14,033 nt of DNA from Hyphomicrobiales bacterium (GTDB taxonomy: Bacteria; Pseudomonadota; Alphaproteobacteria; Rhizobiales; JAKIUO01): contig JALXEI010000237.1 in the NCBI GenBank assembly GCA_027069645.1, positions 1 through 14,033 on the forward strand, in the 5' to 3' direction. Below the pieces are notes generated by a model. That model searched no databases and was not told the origin of the DNA. It was given only the letters and a program-made list of their open reading frames with translations. This document shows positions 6,558 through 13,185 of this stretch, in pieces; the first letter of the stretch is position 1, and each line of letters opens with the position of its first letter. Both the position numbers and the translations under genes were made by a program.

Positions 6558-7640
6558 TTACGCCCCGAGACCACCGGCAAGGGTTGGTACGTCCAGCACC
6601 GAAAAACCGTAATGTTTCAACCAGCGCAAATCGGCAGAAAAGAAGTCGCGCAAATCCGGCATACCATATTTGAGCATGGCCAGCCGATCAATACCAACGC
6701 CAAAGGCAAAACCCTGTAATTGATCGGGGTCATAACCCACGGCTTTCAGCACATTGGGATGGACCATGCCGCAACCGAGGATCTCCATCCACTGATCACC
6801 CGTGCCGATGCGCACCTCCCGACCGGAACGCTCATAGCGGATATCCACTTCCATTGACGGCTCGGTAAAAGGGAAATGATTGGCGCGAAAGCGCATCTGC
6901 ACTTCGTCCACCTCGAAAAAGGCCTTGAGGAATTCTTCCAGCACCCATTTCAGATGTCCCATATGGGTTTCTTCATCAATCACCAGCCCCTCGACCTGAT
7001 GAAACATGGGCGTGTGGGTCTGGTCACTGTCGCAGCGATAGACACGGCCTGGCGCGATGATGCGGATCGGGGGCTTTTGTGTTTCCATTGTGCGAATCTG
7101 CACGGGGCTTGTATGGGTCCGCAAAACCAGCCGCGAACCATCGGCGCGCTTTGGAAAATAAAAGGTATCCTGTTCCTGGCGGGCCGGATGATCGGCGGGA
7201 ATATTGAGCGCCGTGAAATTATGAAAATCGTCTTCTATGTCCGGGCCTTCCGCGACCGAAAAGCCCATATCGGCAAAGATTTCGCTGATTTCTTCCATAC
7301 ATTGGGAAATGGGGTGGACGCGCCCCTCGGAAAGCGGACCCATGCGCACCGGCAGGGAAATATCGGCCGTTTCGGTGGCCAGCCTTTCGGCCAGTGCCGC
7401 ATCTGCCAGCGCCGTTTTTTTCTCGGCGAGCGCCTTGTCGAGCGCCTGCCTGACGCCATTGACCTGCTGACCAAAGCTCTTGCGCTCATCGGGCGGCAGT
7501 TTGCCAACGCCCTTCATCAGAGCCGAAACGCTGCCCTTTTTACCCAGCGCCGAAACGCGGATTTTCTCCAGCGCAGCCAGGTCTCCGGCCTCATTGATCG
7601 ACGACAGGATTTGCTTTTCGAGTTCGTGAATGTCCGACAT
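6558..7640 (-). CDS. pheS: Phenylalanyl-tRNA synthetase alpha subunit
   Basis: A 360-residue catalytic subunit of the class II enzyme that activates phenylalanine and charges tRNA-Phe. The N-terminal coiled coil (about 1-90) contacts tRNA. The catalytic domain shows GPDIEDDFHNFTALNIP (132-148), the LRTHTSPVQIR segment (173-183), motif 2 with RVYRCDSDQTHTPMFHQ (199-215) and motif 3 with GFAFGVGIDRLAMLKYG (310-326). The C-terminus (LDVPTLAGGLGA) extends past the usual HYGF end, as in many alphaproteobacteria. The start at 7640 is chosen because homologs begin near MSDIHELE and GAGAGGGGG lies five bases upstream. The in-frame ATG at 7694 lies inside an intergenic repeat and is unlikely to be used. 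The gene follows rplT after 114 bases that are largely this repeat. Confidence 0.97.
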   Translation of the reverse strand: MSDIHELEKQILSSINEAGDLAALEKIRVSALGKKGSVSALMKGVGKLPPDERKSFGQQVNGVRQALDKALAEKKTALADAALAERLATETADISLPVRMGPLSEGRVHPISQCMEEISEIFADMGFSVAEGPDIEDDFHNFTALNIPADHPARQEQDTFYFPKRADGSRLVLRTHTSPVQIRTMETQKPPIRIIAPGRVYRCDSDQTHTPMFHQVEGLVIDEETHMGHLKWVLEEFLKAFFEVDEVQMRFRANHFPFTEPSMEVDIRYERSGREVRIGTGDQWMEILGCGMVHPNVLKAVGYDPDQLQGFAFGVGIDRLAMLKYGMPDLRDFFSADLRWLKHYGFSVLDVPTLAGGLGA

Positions 7641-7644
7641 GATC

Positions 7645-7741
7645 ACCCCCTCTCCCCAACCCTCTCCCCACAGGGGCGATGGGGCTTGCCACAATCACAA
7701 TGTCACCCCTCTCCCCACCGGGGAGAGGTCGGGAGAGGGGG
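7645..7741. repeat. CCCTCTCCCC-type inverted repeat between rplT and pheS, supplying the pheS ribosome site
   Basis: Outer arms CCCCCTCTCCCCAACCCTCTCC (7646-7667 region) and the complementary GGGGAGAGGTCGGGAGAGG type arm (7720-7741) flank a perfect 9-bp hairpin at 7708-7728 (CCTCTCCCC, loop ACC, GGGGAGAGG). A second small stem at 7667-7677 reads CCCC-ACA-GGGG. This is a widely scattered style of proteobacterial intergenic repeat. In the minus-strand transcript the last GAGAGGGGG ends five bases before the pheS ATG and so acts as its Shine-Dalgarno sequence. Confidence 0.75.
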
Positions 7742-7754
7742 CAAAAACAAAAAC

Positions 7755-8141
7755 CTATTTCAAAGCCTGTTTGGCTTTTTCAAGGGCCCCCATCGCCGTT
7801 TCGGCCAGCGCCTTGAAGCCCTCTGCATCATGCACGGCAATATCGGCCAGCACCTTGCGGTCAACCTCGATCCCGGCCAGATTGAGGCCGTTGATAAAGC
7901 GACCATAGCTCATTTTGTGGTCCGTCGCTTCGCGCACAGCGGCATTGATGCGCTGAATCCACAGGGAGCGGAAATTGCGTTTTCTGACCTTGCGGTCGCG
8001 ATAGGCATATTGCCCGGCTTTTTCAACTGCCTGATTGGCAATGCGGAAGGTATTCTTGCGGCGACCATAATAGCCCCTGGCGGCCTTGATCACCTTGCGA
8101 TGGCGGGCATGCGTTGTGACGCCTCTTTTTACACGTGACAT
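7755..8141 (-). CDS. rplT: 50S ribosomal protein L20
   Basis: A 128-residue basic protein matching bacterial L20, a primary 23S rRNA binder needed early in 50S assembly and a translational autoregulator in several bacteria. It begins MSRVKRGVTTHARHRKVIK and contains ARGYYGRRKNTFRIANQAV, RDRKVRKRNFRSLWIQRINA and GLNLAGIEVDRKVLADIA. The last is the conserved globular 23S rRNA-binding domain. It is slightly longer than the usual 117-120 residues because of an Ala/Lys-rich tail, as in other alphaproteobacteria. GAGGAGA six bases upstream supports the start. It follows rpmI by 55 bases and precedes pheS, the standard order. Confidence 0.98.
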   Translation of the reverse strand: MSRVKRGVTTHARHRKVIKAARGYYGRRKNTFRIANQAVEKAGQYAYRDRKVRKRNFRSLWIQRINAAVREATDHKMSYGRFINGLNLAGIEVDRKVLADIAVHDAEGFKALAETAMGALEKAKQALK

Positions 8142-8196
8142 GACTGTCTCCTCAAAAGTGAAAGGTTAAAAACTGTAGAAATTGCGTGCAACAAGC

Positions 8197-8394
8197 CTAG
8201 CCGTAGGGCATGAATTTTTTGACGATGCGCGCATCGCAATCCGCCAGCATGGTCGTGCCACGGGCCTTGCGAATGAATTTTTTGGTTCTCTTGATCATGC
8301 CGTGCCGTTTGCCGGCCTGGCCTGCACGAACCTTGCCTTTCGAGGTCAGTCTGAAGCGTTTTTTCACGCCGCTTTTGGTTTTCATCTTGGGCAT
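8197..8394 (-). CDS. rpmI: 50S ribosomal protein L35
   Basis: A 65-residue, very basic protein of the L35 family, a small structural component of the large ribosomal subunit. MPKMKTKSGVKKRFRLTSKG, the AGKRHGMIKRTKKFIRKARGT segment and the final KFMPYG are family hallmarks and the length is normal. GGAGAAG about seven bases upstream supports the ATG at 8394. It is the first gene of the rpmI-rplT-pheS block. In many bacteria infC (initiation factor IF3) precedes rpmI; here the upstream neighbour is the divergent nadE gene, so infC must lie elsewhere. A good promoter lies about 140 bases upstream. Confidence 0.98.
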   Translation of the reverse strand: MPKMKTKSGVKKRFRLTSKGKVRAGQAGKRHGMIKRTKKFIRKARGTTMLADCDARIVKKFMPYG

Positions 8395-8527
8395 TTGCGT
8401 CTTCTCCGATCAGAATAGGGACCGTTTGCGCACCCGTCCGGAGCCGTCAAAGCCCCGGAAAACCGCCAAACTTCCCTGAATTGCGCTTGAAGAACAGCCA
8501 CGGCATGCCCTGCCGGACCGCTCGGGA
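8395..8527 (-). promoter_or_regulatory. Long 5' leader of the rpmI-rplT-pheST transcript, with hairpins
   Basis: From the predicted start site near 8527 to the rpmI ATG there are about 130 untranslated bases. They contain CGGCA-GGGCA-TGCCG and, at 8438-8458, a stem of CCGGGG with CTCCGG around a 9-base loop. L20 (or L35/L20 with IF3) is known to repress its own operon by binding leader RNA in E. coli and Bacillus. A similar role here is inference only; no match to a known leader structure was established. Confidence 0.3.
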
Positions 8528-8533
8528 AAAGGT

Positions 8534-8562
8534 CTTATAAGGCTTTTTGCCGCCACTGGCAA
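8534..8562 (-). promoter_or_regulatory. Sigma-70-type promoter for rpmI-rplT-pheS
   Basis: On the minus strand TTGCCA (8557-8562) and TATAAG (8534-8539) are separated by exactly 17 bases. Each box matches five of six consensus positions. It faces rpmI across a 140-base leader, within the 230-base divergent gap shared with nadE. It is the best promoter candidate seen in the window. Confidence 0.6.
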
Positions 8563-8597
8563 GCCTGATCGCTCTCGCATTTCAATGTCAAAAAGCT

Positions 8598-8626
8598 TTG
8601 CAAAGCGCTCTCCCTTGCCTTAAATG
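8598..8626 (+). promoter_or_regulatory. Possible promoter for nadE giving a leaderless mRNA
   Basis: TTGCAA (8598-8603) and TAAATG (8621-8626) are separated by 17 bases. The -10 box overlaps the first possible nadE ATG (8624). A start site seven bases past the -10 box would be near 8633, exactly the second ATG. Neither ATG has a Shine-Dalgarno sequence, which fits leaderless initiation. Candidate only. Confidence 0.35.
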
Positions 8627-8632
8627 CCGGGC

Positions 8633-10309
8633 ATGACGGACCGGCAGACCCAAACACTCAATATCACCCTGGCGCAGCTCAACCCCGTTGTTGGCGACAT
8701 TGCGGGCAACGGACATATGGCGCGAGAAGCGCTTGCCGTAGCGCAGGCGCACGATAGCGACCTTGTGGTCTTTCCCGAACTGTTCATCATCGGCTATCCC
8801 CCCGAAGATCTGGTCCTGAAACCGGCCTTGCAACAGGCAGCCATGCAGGCCGTGCGCGAACTGGCAAAGGAGACGGCGAAAAGCCGCACCGCCCTGCTCG
8901 TCGGCACACCGTGGGTCGAAGGGGACCGGCTCTATAATGCAGTCGCCCTGCTGGCCGATGGTGAAATCAGACAGCTCTCGTTCAAGCGCGACCTGCCCAA
9001 CTATTCGGTATTTGACGAAAAGCGCCTGTTTGAACCTGGCCCCCTGCCCGATGTGATGGAGATAGCGGGCGTCAAAATCGGCGTGCCGATCTGCGAGGAC
9101 ATCTGGAACAGTAACGAAATTTGCGGTCACCTGGCAAAACAGGGCGCAGAACTGCTCGTTGTGCCCAATGGTTCGCCCTTTTCCCTGCACAAACAACAGG
9201 CCCGCAGGGAGGTTGTCCGCCAGCGCATTTCCGAAACCGGCCTGCCCCTGCTCTATATTAACCAGGTCGGCGGTCAGGATGAACTGGTGTTTGACGGCGC
9301 AAGCTTTGTCTGCAACGGGGACGGCAAGACGGTCCAAAGGCTGAAGGATTTTGACAGCGATCTGACAACAACAAAGTGGCGCAAGGGCAAAACCGGCTGG
9401 AAGTGCGAATATAGCGAGGCTGGCGAATGGAGCGAGGGCCACGAAGCCGTTTACCGCGCCCTTGTGCTCGGCCTTCGCGACTATGTGCAAAAGAACGGCT
9501 TTCCCGGTGTGGTGCTGGGCCTTTCCGGCGGCGTGGACAGCGCCCTTTGCGCTGCCATTGCTGTTGATGCGCTCGGGGCCGACAAGGTACATTGCGTCAT
9601 GCTGCCCTATCACTTCACCTCAAGCGAGAGCCTTCAGGACGCCAAAGAGTGCGCCGAATTGCTGGGGGTCAGATATGACATAATTCCTATCGAGAAAGCG
9701 GTGGAAGGCTTTCTGGCCGAACTTGCCCCCCTGTTTGGCCGCCGCAAGAGCGATATTACGGAAGAGAATCTGCAATCGCGCACGCGCGGCGTTACATTGA
9801 TGGCCATTTCCAACAAATTCGGCGCCATGCTGGTGACCACCGGCAACAAGTCGGAAATGTCGGTCGGCTATGCCACCATCTATGGCGACATGAATGGCGG
9901 CTTCAACCCGATCAAGGATGTTTACAAGTTGCAGGTTTTCGCCCTTTGCAAATGGCGCAACGCCCGTAAACCGGCGGGTGCACTCGGACCGTCCGGCGTG
10001 GTCATTCCCGAAAACATCATCAGCAAGCCCCCTTCTGCCGAACTGCGCGAGGACCAGAAAGACGAGGACAGCCTGCCGCCCTATGAAGTGCTGGACGATA
10101 TCCTTGAATGTCTTGTCGAAAAGGAAATGCCGGTCGAAGACATCATCAAACGCGGTCATGAGGGTGAAACGGTGCGCCGCATCGAAAATCTGCTCTATAT
10201 CGCCGAATACAAACGTCGTCAGGCGGCCCCCGGTATCAAGATCACCAGCCGTAATTTTGGCCGCGACCGCCGCTACCCGATCACCAACCGCTTTCGCGAC
10301 CCGGAATGA
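8633..10309 (+). CDS. nadE: Glutamine-dependent NAD+ synthetase
   Basis: A 558-residue, two-domain cytosolic enzyme that amidates deamido-NAD to NAD+ using ammonia from glutamine, the last step of NAD synthesis. The N-terminal nitrilase-fold glutaminase carries the Glu-Lys-Cys triad at E49 (VVFPELF), K118 (LSFKRDLPNY) and C154 (VPICEDIWN). The C-terminal synthetase domain has the PP-loop LGLSGGVDSALC (SGGVDS at 298-303), LVTTGNKSEMSVGYATIYGD and GGFNPIKDVYK. Length and order fit the family. An ATG three codons upstream (8624) is an alternative start. The later one is preferred because homologs begin MTDR-like, the first ATG overlaps a possible -10 box, and neither has a ribosome site. It is transcribed divergently from rpmI. 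Confidence 0.96.
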   Translation: MTDRQTQTLNITLAQLNPVVGDIAGNGHMAREALAVAQAHDSDLVVFPELFIIGYPPEDLVLKPALQQAAMQAVRELAKETAKSRTALLVGTPWVEGDRLYNAVALLADGEIRQLSFKRDLPNYSVFDEKRLFEPGPLPDVMEIAGVKIGVPICEDIWNSNEICGHLAKQGAELLVVPNGSPFSLHKQQARREVVRQRISETGLPLLYINQVGGQDELVFDGASFVCNGDGKTVQRLKDFDSDLTTTKWRKGKTGWKCEYSEAGEWSEGHEAVYRALVLGLRDYVQKNGFPGVVLGLSGGVDSALCAAIAVDALGADKVHCVMLPYHFTSSESLQDAKECAELLGVRYDIIPIEKAVEGFLAELAPLFGRRKSDITEENLQSRTRGVTLMAISNKFGAMLVTTGNKSEMSVGYATIYGDMNGGFNPIKDVYKLQVFALCKWRNARKPAGALGPSGVVIPENIISKPPSAELREDQKDEDSLPPYEVLDDILECLVEKEMPVEDIIKRGHEGETVRRIENLLYIAEYKRRQAAPGIKITSRNFGRDRRYPITNRFRDPE

Positions 10310-10431
10310 ATAGCAATGCCAAAGACCCGCACTGGCGAAAAGCGCCCGCGCAAAAGCTTGTCTTTTCGATCCTGCGGTGGCAGATTCTCCCTTTGATACC
10401 TGTCACCAGGGGGACACAAAAGCCTTCATGA
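10306..10431 (+). CDS. Possible 41-residue ORF overlapping the nadE stop codon
   Basis: An ATG overlaps the nadE stop in an ATGA arrangement and opens a 41-codon frame ending in TGA at 10431. The product has a basic N-terminus (KDPHWRKAPAQK), a short hydrophobic stretch (LVFSILRWQILPLIPV) and a polar end. The coupled start and lack of stops are suggestive, but there is no clear ribosome site, no family was recognised and a frame this short can be open by chance. An inverted repeat CGAAAAG/CTTTTCG lies within it. Confidence 0.25.
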   Translation: MNSNAKDPHWRKAPAQKLVFSILRWQILPLIPVTRGTQKPS

Positions 10432-10462
10432 AACAGAGGGTGTGCAATATACGGCCCTGGGC

Positions 10463-10619
10463 CGCGGCTCTGGCTGTGAAGTGGCAAAATCGCTTCCCGG
10501 TCGGAGCGATAGCGGAGCACCGGGATCCAGAGCCGCGCGACGGGGACTCGCGGAGGGATGCAGGGAGACAGACAGCACACAACCCCTTACCCTGGACCCC
10601 GGGGCAGGCCCGGGGAGCG
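10463..10619. repeat. Palindromic intergenic repeat pair upstream of the response regulator gene
   Basis: This fills most of the 338 bases between nadE and the response regulator gene. The first arm (10492-10536) starts GCTTCCCGG, contains AGCGATAGCG and ends CCGGGATCCAG, and is recognisably the same family as the right arm at 3120-3167. The second arm (10590-10619) reads CCTGGACCCCGGGG...GGGGAGCG and is an inverted, shortened relative. An extra perfect 11-bp inverted repeat, CGCGGCTCTGG (10463-10473) with CCAGAGCCGCG (10527-10537), encloses the first arm. No gene is supported in 10432-10647; apparent reading frames there come from repeat sequence. Confidence 0.7.
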
Positions 10620-10647
10620 AAACATTGAAGAAAAAAGAGAAAATCTG

Positions 10648-11340
10648 GTGGCCAGAACCATTCTTGTTGTTGATGATGATCCCCATATTCTGGAAGTGAT
10701 CGGCTTTGCCCTGGAACAGGCCGGGATGGGGGTGGTCACGGCGCGCGACGGGCAACAGGCTCTTGACCTGTTCGAGGCGGGCCATTTTGATCTCGTTGTG
10801 CTGGATATTTCCATGCCGGAACGGGACGGGCTGGAGGTCTGTCGGGAAATCCGCAAGACATCTGAAATCCCGGTTCTGTTTCTGTCATCGCGCGACGAGG
10901 AAATCGACCGCATTCTGGGTCTGGAAATGGGCGGCGATGACTATGTAACCAAGCCGTTCAGCGTCCGTGAGCTTGTGGCACGGGTCAGGGCAATCCTGAA
11001 AAGAACAACAGCCTCCCCCCGTTGCGAGGACAGACAGACAAGTCTGCGCTGCGGGGGTGTGGTGCTGGAACCCGAGCAGCATCGGGTCAGCTATAAGGGT
11101 ACCGAAGTGCAACTGACAGCCACGGAATTTTCCATTCTCAAGGCTTTCCTGAGCCAGCCGACGCGGGCTTTTGATCGAAACGGGCTGATCGAACAAAGCT
11201 ACGACCTCAATATCCATGTATCCGATCGCACCATTGACAGCCATATCCGCCATATCCGCAGCAAGTTCCAGGCACAGGGCTGCGCCGGGCTGATCGAGAC
11301 AGTGCACGGCGTCGGCTATCGCCTCGGGCGCTGTGAGTGA
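10648..11340 (+). CDS. OmpR/PhoB-family response regulator
   Basis: A 230-residue transcription factor. The receiver domain (1-120) has the acidic pair D9/D10 (ILVVDDDPHILEV), phospho-acceptor D53 (LVVLDISMPERDG), switch residue S80 and K102 (DDYVTKPFS). The C-terminal winged-helix DNA-binding domain (about 133-228) has LTATEFSILKAFLSQPTRAF, DRTIDSHIRHIRSKF and ETVHGVGYRLG. The start is taken as GTG at 10648, preceded by AAGAGAAA about eight bases upstream. An in-frame ATG at 10558 would add 30 residues read from the palindromic repeat, unlike any receiver domain. The kinase gene starts three bases after the stop, so the two are almost certainly a cognate pair. The receiver and kinase look broadly CreB/CreC-like, but targets and stimulus are unknown. 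Confidence 0.93.
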   Translation: MARTILVVDDDPHILEVIGFALEQAGMGVVTARDGQQALDLFEAGHFDLVVLDISMPERDGLEVCREIRKTSEIPVLFLSSRDEEIDRILGLEMGGDDYVTKPFSVRELVARVRAILKRTTASPRCEDRQTSLRCGGVVLEPEQHRVSYKGTEVQLTATEFSILKAFLSQPTRAFDRNGLIEQSYDLNIHVSDRTIDSHIRHIRSKFQAQGCAGLIETVHGVGYRLGRCE

Positions 11341-11343
11341 GCG

Positions 11344-12975
11344 ATGGTGTCAGGCGCATATAACAGATTGAAACAGGTGCTGACGCGCAGTGGTATTCTG
11401 CCCCTCAAACTGTGGGTGATTCTGCTGGTGGTCAATCTCACCGTGCTGATCCTGCCCCTTGGCAGCATTTTCTTTTTCCGTATCTATGAAAACCAGTTGA
11501 TCAGGGAAACCGAAGCCGAACTGATCAGCCAGTCTGTTTTCATTGCCGAAATATTCAAACGCGAAATCCGCAGGATCACCGGCGATGATGCGGACAATTA
11601 CGGCATTGCCTTCACCGCTCCGCAACCTGTTGATCCCGATTCATACTATACGCCCGTGAAACCCCGCCTGGATCTTGCCACCGATACCATATACCCCTCG
11701 CGCCCGGATGGCCTTCCCCCGCAAGTGCCTGCCGACAACCGTGCCGTCAGGGCAGGCAAGGCCATAAACGATCTGCTGCTGGAGGCACAAAGAACAACGC
11801 TGGCCGGTATCCGGGTGCTGGACTATAATGGTGTGGTCGTGGCCGGGCGCGGTGAAACAGGCCTGTCCCTTGCTCATGTCCGGGAAGTGCGTGACGGGCT
11901 GGCCGGAAAATATACCAGCGTCATACGCCAGCGTATATCGGACGAACCTCCACCGCCCATCACCTCGATCAGCCGCGGCACGGGCATTCGCATTTTCACC
12001 GTCTACCCTGTGATCTCCGAAGGTCGCCTGTGGGGCGCGGTCTATCTGTCGCGCACCCCGAAAAGCATTCTCAAACACATGTATGCCGAGAAAAACAAGG
12101 TGATACTGGCGGGATTGCTGATCCTTGCCCTGACCCTGTTCATTGTTCTGATCACATCCTGGACCATCGCCCGGCCCATCTATCGCCTGATTGAGCGGGT
12201 GAGGAAAATTTCGGCCGGTGATCGTGACGCCCTCGAAATGCCGGATGTGCCCGGAACAAGGGAAATGGCGCTTTTGACCCGCAGCTTTCTGGAAACAGCG
12301 CGTTCCCTGGAGGAGCGCTCCAGCTATATTCGTCATTTTGCCACCCATGTCTCACATGAGCTGAAAACCCCCCTGACCTCGATCCGCGGCGCGGCCGAAT
12401 TGCTGTTTGATCATTTCGAGACAATGGACAGCGACCGGCGTCAGAAATTTTTGACCAATATTCGCGACGATGCCGACCGGCTCAAAACACTGGTCAGCCG
12501 TTTGCTGGAGCTGGCCCAGGCGGACAGTTTTACCCCTGGTTCCGAAAAATGCGACCTTGTTGCCATTCTCCAGAAGCTGGCCGAACCGGCCTGGCAGATG
12601 GAATTTGATATTCAGGTTCATCGGGCCGGGCCGGTTTGCGTCAGAATGTCCGCCGAAGTGCTGGAAATGATTCTTTGCAACATGATTGACAATGCGCGGC
12701 AGCATGGCGCCAGTCGGATTATTTTCGAGGTTCGCTCGCCGGACGAGACTGTCGAACTTGCCATAACAGACAATGGCGAGGGCATTTCCCCCGCCAATGC
12801 ATCGAAAATATTTGATCCCTTTTTTACCACCAGAAGGGACCGCGGCGGCACCGGTATCGGCCTCGGTATTGTCAAATCCCTGCTGGAGAACCACAAGGGC
12901 CATATTCGCCTTGCCGATACCAAAAACGGAACCCGTTTCATCCTGACCCTGCCCCGACCGGCTGATAATTCCTGA
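11344..12975 (+). CDS. Membrane sensor histidine kinase paired with the upstream regulator
   Basis: A 543-residue inner-membrane kinase. TM1 is at about 18-46 (LPLKLWVILLVVNLTVLILP), followed by a periplasmic sensor region of about 205 residues. That region holds an acidic-proline segment and a PAS/Cache-like core (IRVLDYNGVVVAGRG). TM2 is at about 253-278, then HAMP. The HisKA box SHELKTPLTSIRGAAELL carries the phospho-acceptor H338. The HATPase domain has N box NMIDNARQHG, G1 DNGEGIS, F box FDPFFTT and G2 GTGIGLGIV. All catalytic motifs are intact. RGAAELL after the H box resembles CreC-type kinases. Translation is probably coupled to the regulator (3-base gap, weak ribosome site GAGTGAG). 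The ligand is unknown; no output gene is evident beside it. Confidence 0.93.
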   Translation: MVSGAYNRLKQVLTRSGILPLKLWVILLVVNLTVLILPLGSIFFFRIYENQLIRETEAELISQSVFIAEIFKREIRRITGDDADNYGIAFTAPQPVDPDSYYTPVKPRLDLATDTIYPSRPDGLPPQVPADNRAVRAGKAINDLLLEAQRTTLAGIRVLDYNGVVVAGRGETGLSLAHVREVRDGLAGKYTSVIRQRISDEPPPPITSISRGTGIRIFTVYPVISEGRLWGAVYLSRTPKSILKHMYAEKNKVILAGLLILALTLFIVLITSWTIARPIYRLIERVRKISAGDRDALEMPDVPGTREMALLTRSFLETARSLEERSSYIRHFATHVSHELKTPLTSIRGAAELLFDHFETMDSDRRQKFLTNIRDDADRLKTLVSRLLELAQADSFTPGSEKCDLVAILQKLAEPAWQMEFDIQVHRAGPVCVRMSAEVLEMILCNMIDNARQHGASRIIFEVRSPDETVELAITDNGEGISPANASKIFDPFFTTRRDRGGTGIGLGIVKSLLENHKGHIRLADTKNGTRFILTLPRPADNS

Positions 12976-13072
12976 ACAGCTTTCGGGCGCGATTCCCGCC
13001 GCATTTCACCTCTCAGCGGCTGTTTTTCCCTGGCTGTGTCAATTTGTGCATGGCTGCTATGCATTTATACGT

Positions 13073-13102
13073 ATTCAAATATGTGAATATAAGTATGATA
13101 AT
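13073..13102 (+). promoter_or_regulatory. ATTC-N8-GAAT operator overlapping a promoter, before the rhodanese gene
   Basis: ATTC AAATATGT GAAT (13073-13088) is a perfect half-site palindrome matching the published SqrR motif ATTC-N8-GAAT. SqrR and BigR/YgaV are ArsR-family repressors that sense sulfide-derived persulfides. A promoter TTCAAA (13074-13079), 17 bases, GATAAT (13097-13102) overlaps it, so a bound repressor would block the -35 box. The surrounding 13060-13105 stretch is strikingly AT-rich. The motif is seen directly; the regulator gene is not in the window. Confidence 0.6.
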
Positions 13103-13185
13103 AGCAGTTAAGGAAGCACGAACAGATTCGCCCTGTCATGTGTTCCCGAAATTTATTGAACAGGATTACCCTGTGGAGGTCCGTC

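Noticed and set aside
7645..7741. CRISPR-like array
   Set aside because: The repeats are inverted rather than regularly spaced direct repeats and there are no spacers.
6876..8138. 420-codon open frame on the plus strand across pheS and rplT
   Set aside because: It is antisense to two certain genes, has no recognised domain, and runs through an intergenic repeat. Long antisense frames are expected with this codon bias.
8588..9613. 341-codon open frame on the minus strand over nadE
   Set aside because: Shadow of nadE with a His/Ala/Gly-biased, domainless translation.
13012..13030. CAGCGGCTGTTTTTCC as an intrinsic terminator after the kinase gene
   Set aside because: The stem is only about three base pairs; too weak to call.
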